A stretch of 64,000 nucleotides of DNA from NCBI RefSeq assembly GCF_012863495.1, contig NZ_JAAVJL010000002.1:2501-66500 (forward strand), written 5' to 3'. A program made the position numbers and the translations under genes. Source of the DNA: Pseudanabaena yagii GIHE-NHR1 (GTDB taxonomy: Bacteria; Cyanobacteriota; Cyanobacteriia; Pseudanabaenales; Pseudanabaenaceae). Numbering within the stretch: position 1 is the first letter of the stretch; every line of letters begins with the position of its first letter. Below the pieces are notes generated by a model. That model was not told where the DNA came from. It did not search any database and was given only the letters and a program-made list of their open reading frames with translations. This document shows positions 1-9,200 of the stretch, in pieces.

Positions 1-182
<182 letters not shown>

Positions 183-280
183 AATAATTACTCTACTTCT
201 TGTATTTACTAACTAACTTTGTTACTTGATTACTGTGCAGCTTTCAAGGTTCTTACTTATCAGGTAGACCTTACAGGTTT

Positions 281-400
281 GCTTGGTGTCTATGGTGCGG
301 TGGAACCACTCTGACCCATCCCGAACTCAGGTGTGAAACGCTGTCACGGTGAAGATACTTTAGGGGTAGCCCTACGGGAAAATAGCTCGATGCCAAGCTC
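281..400 (+). rRNA. rrf: 5S ribosomal RNA
   Basis: The 120 bases show the 5S hallmarks: a closing stem pairing GCTTGG at the start with CCAAGC at the end, the CCATCCCGAACTCAG loop region, and the AATAGCTCGATGCC 3' arm typical of cyanobacterial 5S. It follows the 23S gene in the usual rRNA operon order. Ends are set from the closing stem and may be off by one or two bases. Confidence 0.95.
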
Positions 401-410
401 TTTTTTGAAA

Positions 411-459
411 AGATAAAGGCGGTAGAAACTAGTTAGTTTCTACCGCCTTTATCTTTTTG
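411..459 (+). terminator. rRNA operon terminator
   Basis: A perfect 20-bp inverted repeat (411-430 and 435-454) with an AGTT loop is followed by a T run, 11 bases after the 5S gene. This is a strong factor-independent terminator for the rRNA operon. Confidence 0.93.
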
Positions 460-588
460 TGATTTTCCTACAATCTCAGATATGGAAAGTATAGAATTGC
501 TATGCTTTTGGAGATGGGCAGTAAACTTTATCAGACGATAATCATCTATGCTAAGCTAAAATTTTTATGTAAATGTAGAGGTGCTGTT

Positions 589-2994
589 ATGACTGCTCAA
601 TTCTACTTAGTTGCATTAGCTTTAACTGGACTTTGGGGTTTAGTGGAACAATTCAATGTCCCTTCTGTTTCTGTTTATGCACAAACAATACCAGATCGGA
701 AGGGAGATGCTGATCAGCTATCTAGATTAGGAAATGATCAATATCAAACTAGTAAATTTGAGGCAGCATTACAGTCATATCAGCAAGCATTAACTATCTA
801 TCTCGAAATTAGGGATCGCAGAGGCGAAGAATGGATGACAGGCAGTTTAGGGCGGACTTATAACAGCCTTGGTAAATATGGCAAAGCGATAGGGTATTTA
901 CAGCAAAGCTTAGAATTGGCAAGAGAAATTAAAGACCGCCTAGGGGAAGAACAATGGATTGGAAATTTGGGGATCAGTTATAAAAATCTTGGTAAATATG
1001 ACAAAGCTATTGAGTACTACTTGCAAAGCTTAGTGATCGCGCGGGCAATTGAAGATCGACAAGGGGAAGAAAAGTGGCTGGGCAGTCTAGGATTTGCTTA
1101 CGATGCCCTTGGTAAATATGACAAAGCTATTGAGTACTATCTGCAAAGTTTAGCGATCGCAAGGGAAATTAAAGACTTTTATGGTGAGGGGCAATTGTTG
1201 GGGAATCTGGGAGTTGCTTACCATGGACTTGGCAAATATTACAAATCAATTAATTACCAACTGCAATATTTAGCAATTGCAAGGAAAATTAAAGACCGTT
1301 TTGGAGAAATGCAGGCTTTACATAATTTAGGCTATGCCTACCTCAATTTGCATCAAGATCGTGAGGCAATGATTTATCTTCAACAAGCTTTAGCTATCGC
1401 TAGAGATATAGGCGATCTCAATACCGAAAGATACTTACTGGGAAGTATAGGACAAGTCTTATCTAACCAACAAGAGATTGAACTTGCGATTCTCTTTTAC
1501 AAGCAAGCAGTTAATATTCGCGAAGTTATTCGTAAAGATATTCGTAAACTTGATAAAGATGTTCAAAAATCCTATTTAGATACTGTTGAAGATAATTACC
1601 GTAATCTCGCTGAATTGCTACTAAAACGCAACCGTATTTACGAAGCTCAGCAAGTTCTTGATCTACTCAAAGTTGAAGAACTCAGCGACTATCTCCGTAC
1701 TGTACGGGGCAATAGTATTACTGAAAAAGGAACGGCATATCGTCGCCCAGAAGAAATTTTTATTGCGCTCTCCCTTGAACTTGATAGCTTACAAAAACGG
1801 AAACTCAAAAATCAACTCACCGATACTGAACAGCAGCGCCTCAATCAATTGATTCAGTTTGAACAGGAACAGAATAAACAATTTACGGCTTTCCTAAAGA
1901 GTGATGCTGTTCAATCCTTAGTTAAAGAACTGCGCCGCACTGAAGAGCAACAAAACCTTGATGTTAAAAATTTTCGCAACCTTCGTACTGATATACTCGC
2001 CAAACATCCAAATGCGGTTTTGCTCTATCCTCTCATCCTTGACAATAGTCTTGAATTAATTCTGATTACTGCCAAAACTCCTCCTATTCATCACTCTATT
2101 CCCATTAAGGGCGAAAAAGTAAATCAAGAAATAATGGATTTTAGATCTGGGCTAAGAGATGTTTCATCTCAAGATGTCAAAGAGTCAGCTCAGAATCTTT
2201 ATGACTTGTTAATCAAGCCATTAGAACTAGAACTTAATCAACTTAAAATCGATACAATTGTCTATGCTCCCGATGGACAACTACGCTATATTCCTCTTGC
2301 TTCACTCTATGATGGCAAGCAATGGTTAATTGAAAAATATCGCATTGATAATATTACCTCTGAATCACTCACTAAATTTAATAAAACACCGATCGCTACA
2401 CCACATATTTTTGCTGGTGCTTTTGGCAGTAAAGAAAAGGATGGATTTATAGGTTTGCCTTCTACTCTAGTGGAGGTGAAAAAAATTGCGGATCGTTTCA
2501 CTAATACAAATACTGTTGTTGAATCTGCTTTCACTAAAACTGTGACTGAAAATAATGCCAACTCATACACGATTTTACACTTAGCCACTCATGGACATCT
2601 CTCCAGTGAAAAGCCTGAAGACTCTTTTATTCTCTTTGGTGATGGACAAAAAGCCACGCTTTCTGATATTGGCTACTGGACTTTAACTAATGTGGATTTA
2701 GTCGTTCTAAGTGCTTGTGAATCTGGGCTAGGCAGTAAATTAGATAATGGGATAGAAGTTCTCGGCTTAGGTTATCAAATGCAAGCCGCAGGGGCAAGAG
2801 GGGTAATTTCTTCACTTTGGCAAGTAAGTGATGAAGGAACTCAGGCTTTAATGGATGCTTTTTATGCTGAATTAAAAAAAAGTGATGTGACTCTCTCCGA
2901 AGCTTTGAGAATGGCTCAGGTGAAAATGATTCATAGCAATTTCTCCCATCCCTTCTACTGGTCTGCGTTTATTTTGATTGGCAATGGTTTATAA
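589..2994 (+). CDS. CHAT domain protein with TPR repeats, exported
   Basis: Caspase-like CHAT protease-family protein. I place the start at the ATG at 589: it follows an AGAGGTG ribosome-binding-like sequence, and translation from there begins at once with a signal peptide (hydrophobic core LVALALTGL, likely cleavage near VYAQ). An upstream in-frame ATG at 502 would bury this signal behind 29 residues. From about residue 40 to 290 come at least six tetratricopeptide repeats of the LGKYxKAIxYxxQSLxIAR type. The C-terminal third is the CHAT domain, with the His of LATHGH (about residue 668) and the Cys of LSACESG (about 710), the expected dyad. Such proteins are common in cyanobacteria; their substrates are mostly unknown. 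The last six bases overlap the convergent hydrolase gene. Confidence 0.9.
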   Translation: MTAQFYLVALALTGLWGLVEQFNVPSVSVYAQTIPDRKGDADQLSRLGNDQYQTSKFEAALQSYQQALTIYLEIRDRRGEEWMTGSLGRTYNSLGKYGKAIGYLQQSLELAREIKDRLGEEQWIGNLGISYKNLGKYDKAIEYYLQSLVIARAIEDRQGEEKWLGSLGFAYDALGKYDKAIEYYLQSLAIAREIKDFYGEGQLLGNLGVAYHGLGKYYKSINYQLQYLAIARKIKDRFGEMQALHNLGYAYLNLHQDREAMIYLQQALAIARDIGDLNTERYLLGSIGQVLSNQQEIELAILFYKQAVNIREVIRKDIRKLDKDVQKSYLDTVEDNYRNLAELLLKRNRIYEAQQVLDLLKVEELSDYLRTVRGNSITEKGTAYRRPEEIFIALSLELDSLQKRKLKNQLTDTEQQRLNQLIQFEQEQNKQFTAFLKSDAVQSLVKELRRTEEQQNLDVKNFRNLRTDILAKHPNAVLLYPLILDNSLELILITAKTPPIHHSIPIKGEKVNQEIMDFRSGLRDVSSQDVKESAQNLYDLLIKPLELELNQLKIDTIVYAPDGQLRYIPLASLYDGKQWLIEKYRIDNITSESLTKFNKTPIATPHIFAGAFGSKEKDGFIGLPSTLVEVKKIADRFTNTNTVVESAFTKTVTENNANSYTILHLATHGHLSSEKPEDSFILFGDGQKATLSDIGYWTLTNVDLVVLSACESGLGSKLDNGIEVLGLGYQMQAAGARGVISSLWQVSDEGTQALMDAFYAELKKSDVTLSEALRMAQVKMIHSNFSHPFYWSAFILIGNGL

Positions 2995-3504
2995 ATCTGC
3001 ACTCATTCCCAGATCGAGAGTAACTTTAATTTTAGCAGCATCTGAGGTTTCTGTGGCAAAGGCGATCGCAGTTGCCGCTCCCATAGAATGTCCGCCCATG
3101 CCGAGTTTTGCTTGATCAAAGAGTTCAGGATGTTGCTTCACATAAGAAAATACCAATTTCGCATCCTGAAGATTTTCTTCTGCACTAAAAGTTCTTGGAT
3201 AGGACTCGCCAAATCCTCCAGAATCAAAGGTTAAAGCTGCAATTCCATGACGAGCTAACTCCAAAGCAAGTGGTTCCACCATCTCCTTAGAAGAGCTAAC
3301 TCCATGCCAGAGAATCATCATCGGATAGGGTGCTGTTTGATTGGGCAAATAAAGTCTACCGACAAGAGCACGATCGCGATCGTGGTGAAGATTAATGGTT
3401 TTCGTTATGATCGTATGGGGATAAAAAACTTGATAGAGCAATAATCCGATGATTAAAGCGATCGCACCTAACCACAGCCCCAGTCTTGTAAATAATCTAT
3501 GCAT
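2989..3504 (-). CDS. alpha/beta hydrolase, short, probably C-terminally truncated
   Basis: The 171-residue product starts with a membrane anchor or uncleaved signal (LGAIALIIGLLLYQVF) and contains the oxyanion region ILWHGVSSS and the nucleophile elbow GHSMGA near residue 140, typical of dienelactone-hydrolase-like alpha/beta hydrolases. The reading frame stops about 30 residues after the elbow, so the strands and loops that normally carry the catalytic Asp and His are absent. The 3' end overlaps the convergent CHAT gene by six bases. It may be a remnant of a longer gene cut by a rearrangement, or a diverged short protein. I infer it is not a working hydrolase as it stands. Confidence 0.65.
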   Translation of the reverse strand: MHRLFTRLGLWLGAIALIIGLLLYQVFYPHTIITKTINLHHDRDRALVGRLYLPNQTAPYPMMILWHGVSSSKEMVEPLALELARHGIAALTFDSGGFGESYPRTFSAEENLQDAKLVFSYVKQHPELFDQAKLGMGGHSMGAATAIAFATETSDAAKIKVTLDLGMSADL

Positions 3505-3673
3505 ATTAATTAGGGATACAAAAAAGATGCCATCTTGCTTCTGTTAACTTTGTACTTCTAATTATTAACTGGGAAGGGAGTAGGTGATGTGTATACTTCT
3601 AACAATCCATTCAATATCATATGTTTAGGATTTTGCGATTTAATAAAGAACCAAACTTTTTGTGACGAGGTAG

Positions 3674-3785
3674 GGGACTTGACGAGAAAAAAGGTACCAC
3701 CGAGTTTGTATGGCTTCGACTTCGCTCAGCCAACGTTGGCTGAGCGAAGTCGAAGCCGTAGGTACTTTAATTAATCGTAAGTCCC
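3674..3785. repeat. 112-bp palindromic mobile repeat, copy 1 (MITE-like)
   Basis: The element is bounded by GGGACTT and AAGTCCC ends and carries at its centre a perfect 46-bp palindrome (3712-3757). Copy 2 at 60997 is the same length and differs at only two positions. A short open frame across it is an artefact of the repeat. The remaining 3505-3860 sequence between the hydrolase and the recombinase contains no gene I can support. Confidence 0.85.
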
Positions 3786-3860
3786 TAAAGCCTTGCCACA
3801 AAAAATCGTTCTGTGTCTCTGATTGCTACATAAAAGATTTTAATTCTTGGATGATCTGCT

Positions 3861-4796
3861 ATGCCTGAACCAATTCTTATTCTTTATAACCAGCCGCAAC
3901 CTAAAGCGATCGCTACCAATGTACGTCAATCACGGGTAGATGAATTTTTGGATTCGAGATCTCTGCAACCCAAAAGTCGCAAAGCATATCAAGCGGATTT
4001 ACAGATTTTTATGGATTGGTGCGATCTCCCTTGGGCTGATGTCAGTCGTCGCAAAGTAACGCAGTTTAAAACCTTTTTACTAAAGGAACGCGGATTAGCT
4101 CTCAGTTCCCTCAATCGGGTGCTGTGTACACTCAAGTCCTTTTATCGCTGGATGTTGCTATCAGAATATATCACCGCCGATCCTACTATTGGTATTCAAC
4201 AGGAACGCTTGCCTGAGCCTGATTCTCAAGACTTGGAAGATGAGGAGGTCGTGCGAATTTATGAAGCGATTAATTTAAGTAAAGTTGTCTTACGCGATCG
4301 CGCATTGTTTTCCGTTCTTTTGCATGGGTTGAGAGCCGAAGAGGTCTGCCGCTTGAATATTGAGGACTATTGCAATGGAGAATTAGTAATTAAAGAGGCA
4401 AAATGGGATAGCAAAGGAGAAGTACCCCTCACTAAGCTGGGGATACAGGATTTAGATGCCTATTTAGATTGGCGTAAAGAAAAAGAAGATGAGTTATTAC
4501 CCGAAAGTCCTTTATTTGTTTCCTATTCCAATCGTAGTCAGGGTAAGCGCTTGACCTATTGGGGCATTCGTCATGTGATGGATGACTTAGCTGAGAAGAC
4601 AGGTATTGCGCTCCATTCCCATCGAGGAAGACATACCTTTGCTACAAATTTAATCGTGAAATATGAGTTAGATCCCTCCTTAGCAATGGAATTAACCCGC
4701 CATCGCGATATTCGCAGTTTTAAACGCTATACCAATCGCAAAAATAAATTGGCTGCCAAACGTGCTTTCCTAAGAGCAGCCGAAAAATTGCAGTAA
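3861..4796 (+). CDS. tyrosine recombinase / site-specific integrase
   Basis: XerC/D-like phage integrase family, 311 residues. The N-terminal part (about 25-110) looks like the SAM-like core-binding domain, and the C-terminal part is the catalytic domain. The expected active-site residues are visible: Arg158 (HGLRAEEV), His254 and Arg257 (SHRGRHTF), His281 (LTRHRD) and the nucleophile Tyr290 (FKRYTN), so it should be active. It lies between a mobile repeat and the first CIS gene. It could be a cellular recombinase or the integrase of a former element; no attachment-site duplication was identified. Confidence 0.9.
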   Translation: MPEPILILYNQPQPKAIATNVRQSRVDEFLDSRSLQPKSRKAYQADLQIFMDWCDLPWADVSRRKVTQFKTFLLKERGLALSSLNRVLCTLKSFYRWMLLSEYITADPTIGIQQERLPEPDSQDLEDEEVVRIYEAINLSKVVLRDRALFSVLLHGLRAEEVCRLNIEDYCNGELVIKEAKWDSKGEVPLTKLGIQDLDAYLDWRKEKEDELLPESPLFVSYSNRSQGKRLTYWGIRHVMDDLAEKTGIALHSHRGRHTFATNLIVKYELDPSLAMELTRHRDIRSFKRYTNRKNKLAAKRAFLRAAEKLQ

Positions 4797-4813
4797 CCTT
4801 ACATTGCAATAAA

Positions 4814-4869
4814 AGAACGAATGAATTTAAGAGTGTTGCGTGGCAACACTCTTAAAATTCATTCGTTCT
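4814..4869. terminator. bidirectional hairpin between convergent genes
   Basis: An inverted repeat with arms of about 26 bases (one bulged A) and a small loop lies between the recombinase and the convergent chaperone-like gene, whose last codons form part of it. It probably terminates transcription from both sides. Confidence 0.75.
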
Positions 4870-5203
4870 GATCAGAGGTTTCAGGTTCCTCGACAAAATT
4901 TGTCCATTCTGTATCCTCCAATCCATTAATCTGACGGTAGAACTTTTGTAGGTAACTTAAATCACTAGCAAATAAATTTTCGATTACTGTTGTGGTAATT
5001 TCTTCTAATCCCCCTAATTTAGTAATTACTCTTGCCAAAATAATCACAGTAGCGTAAGCAGGATTACTCCTCACACGCGGATCGCGCATTGGTGTAATTT
5101 CATCGATCGCTCTTGATAGACGCATCACACCTTTTCGATGTAAATTGCCATCACTATCGACATAGCCCTTGGGAAGCGTAAATTCAAACTCTGTTTGAAT
5201 CAT
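4859..5203 (-). CDS. tail assembly chaperone-like protein of the CIS
   Basis: A 114-residue protein starting MIQTEFEFTLPKG. The opening motif and the all-helical remainder resemble the phage tail assembly protein family (gpE/gp41-like chaperones) found beside tube genes in contractile tails. It is the last gene of the minus-strand sheath-tube operon, six bases after the upstream tube gene. A paralogue at 39671 opens with MLQTEFKFTLPKG, which supports a common family. In phages such proteins coat the tape measure during tail assembly; here that role is inferred from context. Unlike the paralogue, no DUF6760-like frame follows; a terminator hairpin does. Confidence 0.72.
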   Translation of the reverse strand: MIQTEFEFTLPKGYVDSDGNLHRKGVMRLSRAIDEITPMRDPRVRSNPAYATVIILARVITKLGGLEEITTTVIENLFASDLSYLQKFYRQINGLEDTEWTNFVEEPETSDQNE

Positions 5204-5209
5204 TGATTT

Positions 5210-5719
5210 TTAACTAATCCTTAAAAAGTCGTTCACGCTTAACTCTACCTCAGCCACTGCAAACTCACCACTATCTGCTTTAAAGTCAGAAATTTTATAG
5301 CGCACTGGCCAAGCCCCATTAAATCGAAATCTGGCTTTCTCGATTGCCGACTGATCGTAAACAGTGATATCACCATCTCGAAGCTGTTGCGTCCAATTCC
5401 CATCTTCAACTGCCTTGAGCCATTTCCACATGGTCATGGAAATAGTTAACCCTTGCTTGAGAATAATATTATCGCTCTTGACATTACCAGGAAGTTTAGT
5501 GCGGACAACACGTCCCTTACTGGAGGAGTTCTTTCCCCATACTTGGGGTGTCACTTCTACAATCTCGATCACTTCTTGGCTACGGGATAAACCACTACAT
5601 TCCATAAAGTAGCCATCAATTTTTTCGAGACTACCCTGTAAAGTAATTTCCACATAAAACCTAGAACTAGCTAAAAATTCGACCTGTTGATCTTGAGCGC
5701 TAGCATCTGTTCCTGCCAT
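5210..5719 (-). CDS. CIS tube protein (T4 gp19-like family)
   Basis: A 169-residue phage-tail tube protein. It contains RFYVEI near the start and the FMECSGLS motif that marks the gp19-like tube family in extracellular and cyanobacterial CIS. A later LKQGLTISMTMWKWL segment matches the conserved middle strand-helix. Fourth gene in the minus-strand set sheath, tube, tube, tube, chaperone. The same ECSGLS motif is in the tube gene at 49437, so these two form one subtype, distinct from the two tube genes just upstream. It may form the distal tube or the layer next to the baseplate. Confidence 0.85.
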   Translation of the reverse strand: MAGTDASAQDQQVEFLASSRFYVEITLQGSLEKIDGYFMECSGLSRSQEVIEIVEVTPQVWGKNSSSKGRVVRTKLPGNVKSDNIILKQGLTISMTMWKWLKAVEDGNWTQQLRDGDITVYDQSAIEKARFRFNGAWPVRYKISDFKADSGEFAVAEVELSVNDFLRIS

Positions 5720-5796
5720 GAAATCTCACCATTAAATGTAATAGTTTGTCCATTAGCGCTGGCTAATGGGCAAACCCATATCATTGATTAGCCATA

Positions 5797-6270
5797 TTAT
5801 TTGGTGCGGTGTAAAGACTCATACACAAATTCAATTGTTTCTGTGGCTAAACCTTCTGCACCTGCCTCTAGTTTAATGGATTTGTAACTTGCAGGCATAA
5901 CTCCTTTCAGTTCCCAAACTGCTGCCGCTTCACCACCTTGATTGTATAGAGTAATTGTTGCTGTATCCCTTACCCCTTTAGTTTCTGAACCACCGCCACC
6001 GAGAGGCTCAGTGTGAGATGCACTGTACCACTTGATGAGGCGATCGTCCCCCACTGTACAGACAAACTCAACGGTAACTTTGCTATTAGTTACACCCGTT
6101 ACAGTTGCTTGAATTACTGATTTTGCCCCTTTGGTGACTCCATAGGACTTAGAATCACCAGCAGTTTGCAAAGTAGAACTAATGCCACTTACGCTTTTGA
6201 TCACTAAGTCTGGGTACTTACCCAACTCAAAACTGTACTTAGAGCAAGCTAAAACTTCACCTTTTGCCAT
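5797..6270 (-). CDS. CIS tube protein, second subtype
   Basis: 157 residues, same length as its upstream neighbour at 6337. Both share the pattern LVIKSVS or LIKSVS, then QTAG, K, and TKGxK near residues 22-50, and similar ends (ETIEFVYE versus ETYEIIAE), so they are paralogous hexameric tube subunits of the gp19-like fold. The start follows a GAGG sequence. It lies 66 bases downstream of the neighbouring tube gene and probably shares its transcript. Confidence 0.83.
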   Translation of the reverse strand: MAKGEVLACSKYSFELGKYPDLVIKSVSGISSTLQTAGDSKSYGVTKGAKSVIQATVTGVTNSKVTVEFVCTVGDDRLIKWYSASHTEPLGGGGSETKGVRDTATITLYNQGGEAAAVWELKGVMPASYKSIKLEAGAEGLATETIEFVYESLHRTK

Positions 6271-6336
6271 AGTTTCTTGACCTCAAAAATTTATAGTCTG
6301 TGTCATCGAGCTTATTTCAGTCAGATGACCTTTGCT

Positions 6337-6810
6337 CTACTTGATACGGTTGATCTGCTCAGCAATAATTTCGTAGGTTTCAACTGCCAAGTCCTTGCTT
6401 TCAGAGTTAAAATCGCTCACTTTGTAGGATTTGATCCAACAGTTGATGAGATTCCAACGAATTACTTCGGTGTCTTCGCTGTCGTAGGCAACAATTGAGC
6501 CATTTTTACGATTGGAAGACCATTTCCCTTGACCACCTTCACTCTTAGGCATAGTGTTCAACATCCAATTGTAAAAATCCATGTCCCCTTCAGTAACATA
6601 TACTTCAACGGTCACGTTAGGGTTCTCTTCAAATCCTGACGAAGTACTCTGCCAGAGGGTCTTACCACCTTTGGTGGAAGCAAGAGGTTTTTCATGCCCT
6701 GCGGTCTGTCCTGTAAAAGTTACTTCAGAAACACTTTTAATTAACTTGTCCGTCAATCCATCAAATTCTACATAGTATCGACTAGTAGGAATTGGTATAA
6801 GATCAGCCAT
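6337..6810 (-). CDS. CIS tube protein
   Basis: 157 residues, tube-protein family; likely the main inner tube subunit because it is the first gene after the sheath. It has the RYYVEF opening strand, IKSVSEVTF, the QTAG/TKGGK segment and a C-terminal ETYEIIAEQINRIK. The start ATG follows a perfect AGGAGG at a spacing of four, the strongest ribosome-binding site in this operon, which suits a protein needed in many copies. Confidence 0.87.
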   Translation of the reverse strand: MADLIPIPTSRYYVEFDGLTDKLIKSVSEVTFTGQTAGHEKPLASTKGGKTLWQSTSSGFEENPNVTVEVYVTEGDMDFYNWMLNTMPKSEGGQGKWSSNRKNGSIVAYDSEDTEVIRWNLINCWIKSYKVSDFNSESKDLAVETYEIIAEQINRIK

Positions 6811-6892
6811 TCTTCCTCCTTGAACTTTGTGTTATTGGGTGTTATTGCGCTGAATGATTGCTGAGTTATTGAATATTTAGGTGCTTGATTTG

Positions 6893-6940
6893 AATAATTA
6901 GGTAAATATTTAGCGATCGCCAAATATTTACCTAATTATT
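6893..6940. repeat. perfect 19-bp-arm hairpin with HIP1 in the loop
   Basis: Arms 6893-6911 and 6922-6940 are exact reverse complements; the ten bases between contain GCGATCGC. It lies in the leader between sheath and first tube gene and could affect processing or stability of that transcript. Confidence 0.8.
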
Positions 6941-7032
6941 TTAAAATCTAAAACTATGCCTTCAAGAGAACCACAGCATAAATCTTAAGAAAGCGATAAA
7001 TTTAGTCACATTATTTAGTCACATTATTCGGA

Positions 7033-7061
7033 GAAAAGAGAACCACTACGGTTCTCTTTTC
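7033..7061 (-). terminator. hairpin after the sheath gene
   Basis: A 12-bp perfect stem (7033-7044 and 7050-7061) with a five-base loop lies directly behind the sheath stop codon. No long T run follows on the minus strand, so it may be a partial terminator or a 3' stabiliser separating sheath from tube expression. Confidence 0.6.
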
Positions 7062-7068
7062 TGCAAAC

Positions 7069-8778
7069 TTAGCTATTAGGCGACCACTGGCTGACTCGGA
7101 AGATCACAAACTCAGCAGGTCGGACAGGGCAAATGCCAACTTCGATGAATAGACGACCCATCATCATGGTTTCGTTGGTATTGATCGAGGCATCGCATTT
7201 GACGTAAAACGCTTCGGATGCTGCGCCGCCAAACAATGCGCCATTGCGCCAGAGTCCTTCGAGGAAGTTGCTCACTGTGCGCGAGACTCTTGCCCAGAGG
7301 TCAGTGTCATTGGGTTCAAAGACGACCCATTGTGTACCGATCTCGATCGATTTTTCGATGTAGCTGATCAAGCGGCGGACACTGATATAGCGCCATTGAA
7401 TATTGTCTGGTTCCACCAAGGTACGTGCGCCCCAAACTTTGAAGCCACGATTGTAGCTAGCAAAGTTGCGGATACAGTTGATACCAATGGGGTTCAAGAG
7501 TTCTTGCTCACGCATATTGGTTTCATAGGCTAAGCCAAGTACACCTCTGGGAGTGTCGTTAGCAGGAGCTTTGAATATACCGCGTGATTGGTCGGTGCGA
7601 CACCAGAGACCCATGATGTGACCGCAGGGAGGAACGTAGGAGGGCTTGCCACCTTTGCGGGGGTTGGCAACCTTGATCCAAGGGTAGTAGAGTGCGCCAA
7701 ACATGGAGCGACGGTTGAACATACTCAACCATTGGGCTACGTCTTGAGGCTTTTGGCGATCAGGAGGGACTGCTTCCATGCCCTTAGAGGGTTTGATCGG
7801 TGGGGGATCGATGACAGCCATACGGAAGGCAGGACCTGGGAAGGAGTTTTCGCACATGCTGAGCATCATTTCCATGACCCCGTGGACTTGATCGATATCG
7901 ATTAGTCCTGCTTCGTAAACGCGCATCAGGTCAGGGCAAGCGATCATCGCTGTTTCGTCGATTTCAAACATGCCTTGGATGCCTGTGCGATCATCTCTTT
8001 GTCCTAGGAGATCACGGGCAAAGCGATCGATTGAGGAGATGTAAGGAGGAGGAGCAATTTCATAGGCTCCGTTGGCAGGACGACGGGAGAGGGGCTGTCC
8101 ACTGGTGGAGATATCAGCGATGGTGACATATTCAGAATCGGCGATCGCTGTGACAACATAGTCGGCAACTTCGGGGGCGACCTGTGGATTCATGGAGACA
8201 TTCTCGAATCTTTCGAGTTCCTGTCCACCACGAACGACGACAACATTGAAAAATTCACCAGTATTTAAAGGTGGCTCGGCATCATCAGGTGCATCAGCAG
8301 GTAAAGGCTTGGGCGTACTTTCTTGGATGATCACCTTGAGGCGATCGCCTGAGGATGGCAAAGCTAATTGACTTTCAGAGGCATCGGCAGGCTTGATGTT
8401 AAACATCAATGCGGGTTTATTGTTGGATGTGCCGATCCGTAGAGCTGTAGCTTCTGGAGGTGGAGGAGTTGAGCCAGGTAATTTTGTACCGATACTCGTT
8501 ACCCAACAGCGACCACCGCCATTGACAAACCAACCGCTAACGGCAAAGGGTAAGTAAGCATCGAAGTCAGTAAATCCGTCGGAACCGGGGGCAGCGAAAT
8601 ATTCACGATATTGATCCCATGATGTCACCATCATCGGTTTGAATAGTTCCGCATCACCGCGCACATCTTCTGTAAATCCAATAAATCCCGCCACACTCAG
8701 GCTGATCCCTTCAATCGGACGACTGCCTTTATCAACCTCTTCGACGTATACGCCCGGGGCGAAGTAGTCTAGTGCCAT
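7069..8778 (-). CDS. CIS contractile sheath protein
   Basis: A 569-residue tail sheath protein. The N-terminus ALDYFAPGVYVEEVDKGSRPIEG is the conserved opening of sheath subunits in extracellular-type CIS, where it forms the arm joining neighbouring subunits. A GGGRCWVTSI strand follows near residue 90, and the C-terminal domain contains the conserved segment FVNGG/NPIGINCIRNF and ends in a region similar to that of phage sheaths (FIEVGICPVRPAEFVIFR). It heads the minus-strand operon with the tube genes. The sheath polymerises around the tube and contracts to drive it into a target. A single sheath gene is present in the window. Confidence 0.95.
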   Translation of the reverse strand: MALDYFAPGVYVEEVDKGSRPIEGISLSVAGFIGFTEDVRGDAELFKPMMVTSWDQYREYFAAPGSDGFTDFDAYLPFAVSGWFVNGGGRCWVTSIGTKLPGSTPPPPEATALRIGTSNNKPALMFNIKPADASESQLALPSSGDRLKVIIQESTPKPLPADAPDDAEPPLNTGEFFNVVVVRGGQELERFENVSMNPQVAPEVADYVVTAIADSEYVTIADISTSGQPLSRRPANGAYEIAPPPYISSIDRFARDLLGQRDDRTGIQGMFEIDETAMIACPDLMRVYEAGLIDIDQVHGVMEMMLSMCENSFPGPAFRMAVIDPPPIKPSKGMEAVPPDRQKPQDVAQWLSMFNRRSMFGALYYPWIKVANPRKGGKPSYVPPCGHIMGLWCRTDQSRGIFKAPANDTPRGVLGLAYETNMREQELLNPIGINCIRNFASYNRGFKVWGARTLVEPDNIQWRYISVRRLISYIEKSIEIGTQWVVFEPNDTDLWARVSRTVSNFLEGLWRNGALFGGAASEAFYVKCDASINTNETMMMGRLFIEVGICPVRPAEFVIFRVSQWSPNS

Positions 8779-9200
8779 ATGCCACCCTTTAACTATGTCT
8801 ATAGAGGTATACAGTAGGCAGGATTAAAATTAAGGGTTATTAGACTTTAGTCTATACTTTTACTAAAATGAGATGGCTCAAAAGTTCTTGGTGTTAAACC
8901 AAATTTAATTACTAAGAAATAATAAAAGTTCTGTTAACAATTGCTAAGGATTAATAAATGCTTTTAGATGGAATTTAATCTCTATTACGTTTTATTTCAT
9001 GCTTGAGATCATTGGGAATAGACCTTGTAGGCATCTCTAATAAAGTATTGATTCCAGCAATATTTCTTTAGAATTTAGGCTTTAGCGTTAATTTTTATTT
9101 AATTTTTGTTTTAGCAGATTGCCTAACTAAGCTTATTTACCTACTTAACTTGCTTGAATAAGTTTTTATTTTTACTGATAAGAAATCAAAAGAATGATAT
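8779..9200. promoter_or_regulatory. divergent control region, sheath operon / response regulator
   Basis: 422 AT-rich bases without a supported gene separate the divergent sheath and response-regulator genes, so promoters for both CIS operons should be here. A 14-bp palindrome (TAGACT, TT, AGTCTA) at 8841-8854 is a possible binding site. No clear sigma-70 hexamers stand out with confidence. Confidence 0.5.

Noticed and set aside
183-280. Possible tRNA in the 23S-5S spacer
   Set aside because: No cloverleaf or TTCGAATC-like T-loop could be found.
502-588. Upstream start for the CHAT protein
   Set aside because: It would place 29 residues ahead of a good signal peptide; the ATG at 589 has the better ribosome-binding sequence.
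3589-3774. Open frame of 61 codons through the palindromic repeat
   Set aside because: Most of it is the repeat element itself (residues from the palindrome), with no homologous look and no ribosome-binding site.
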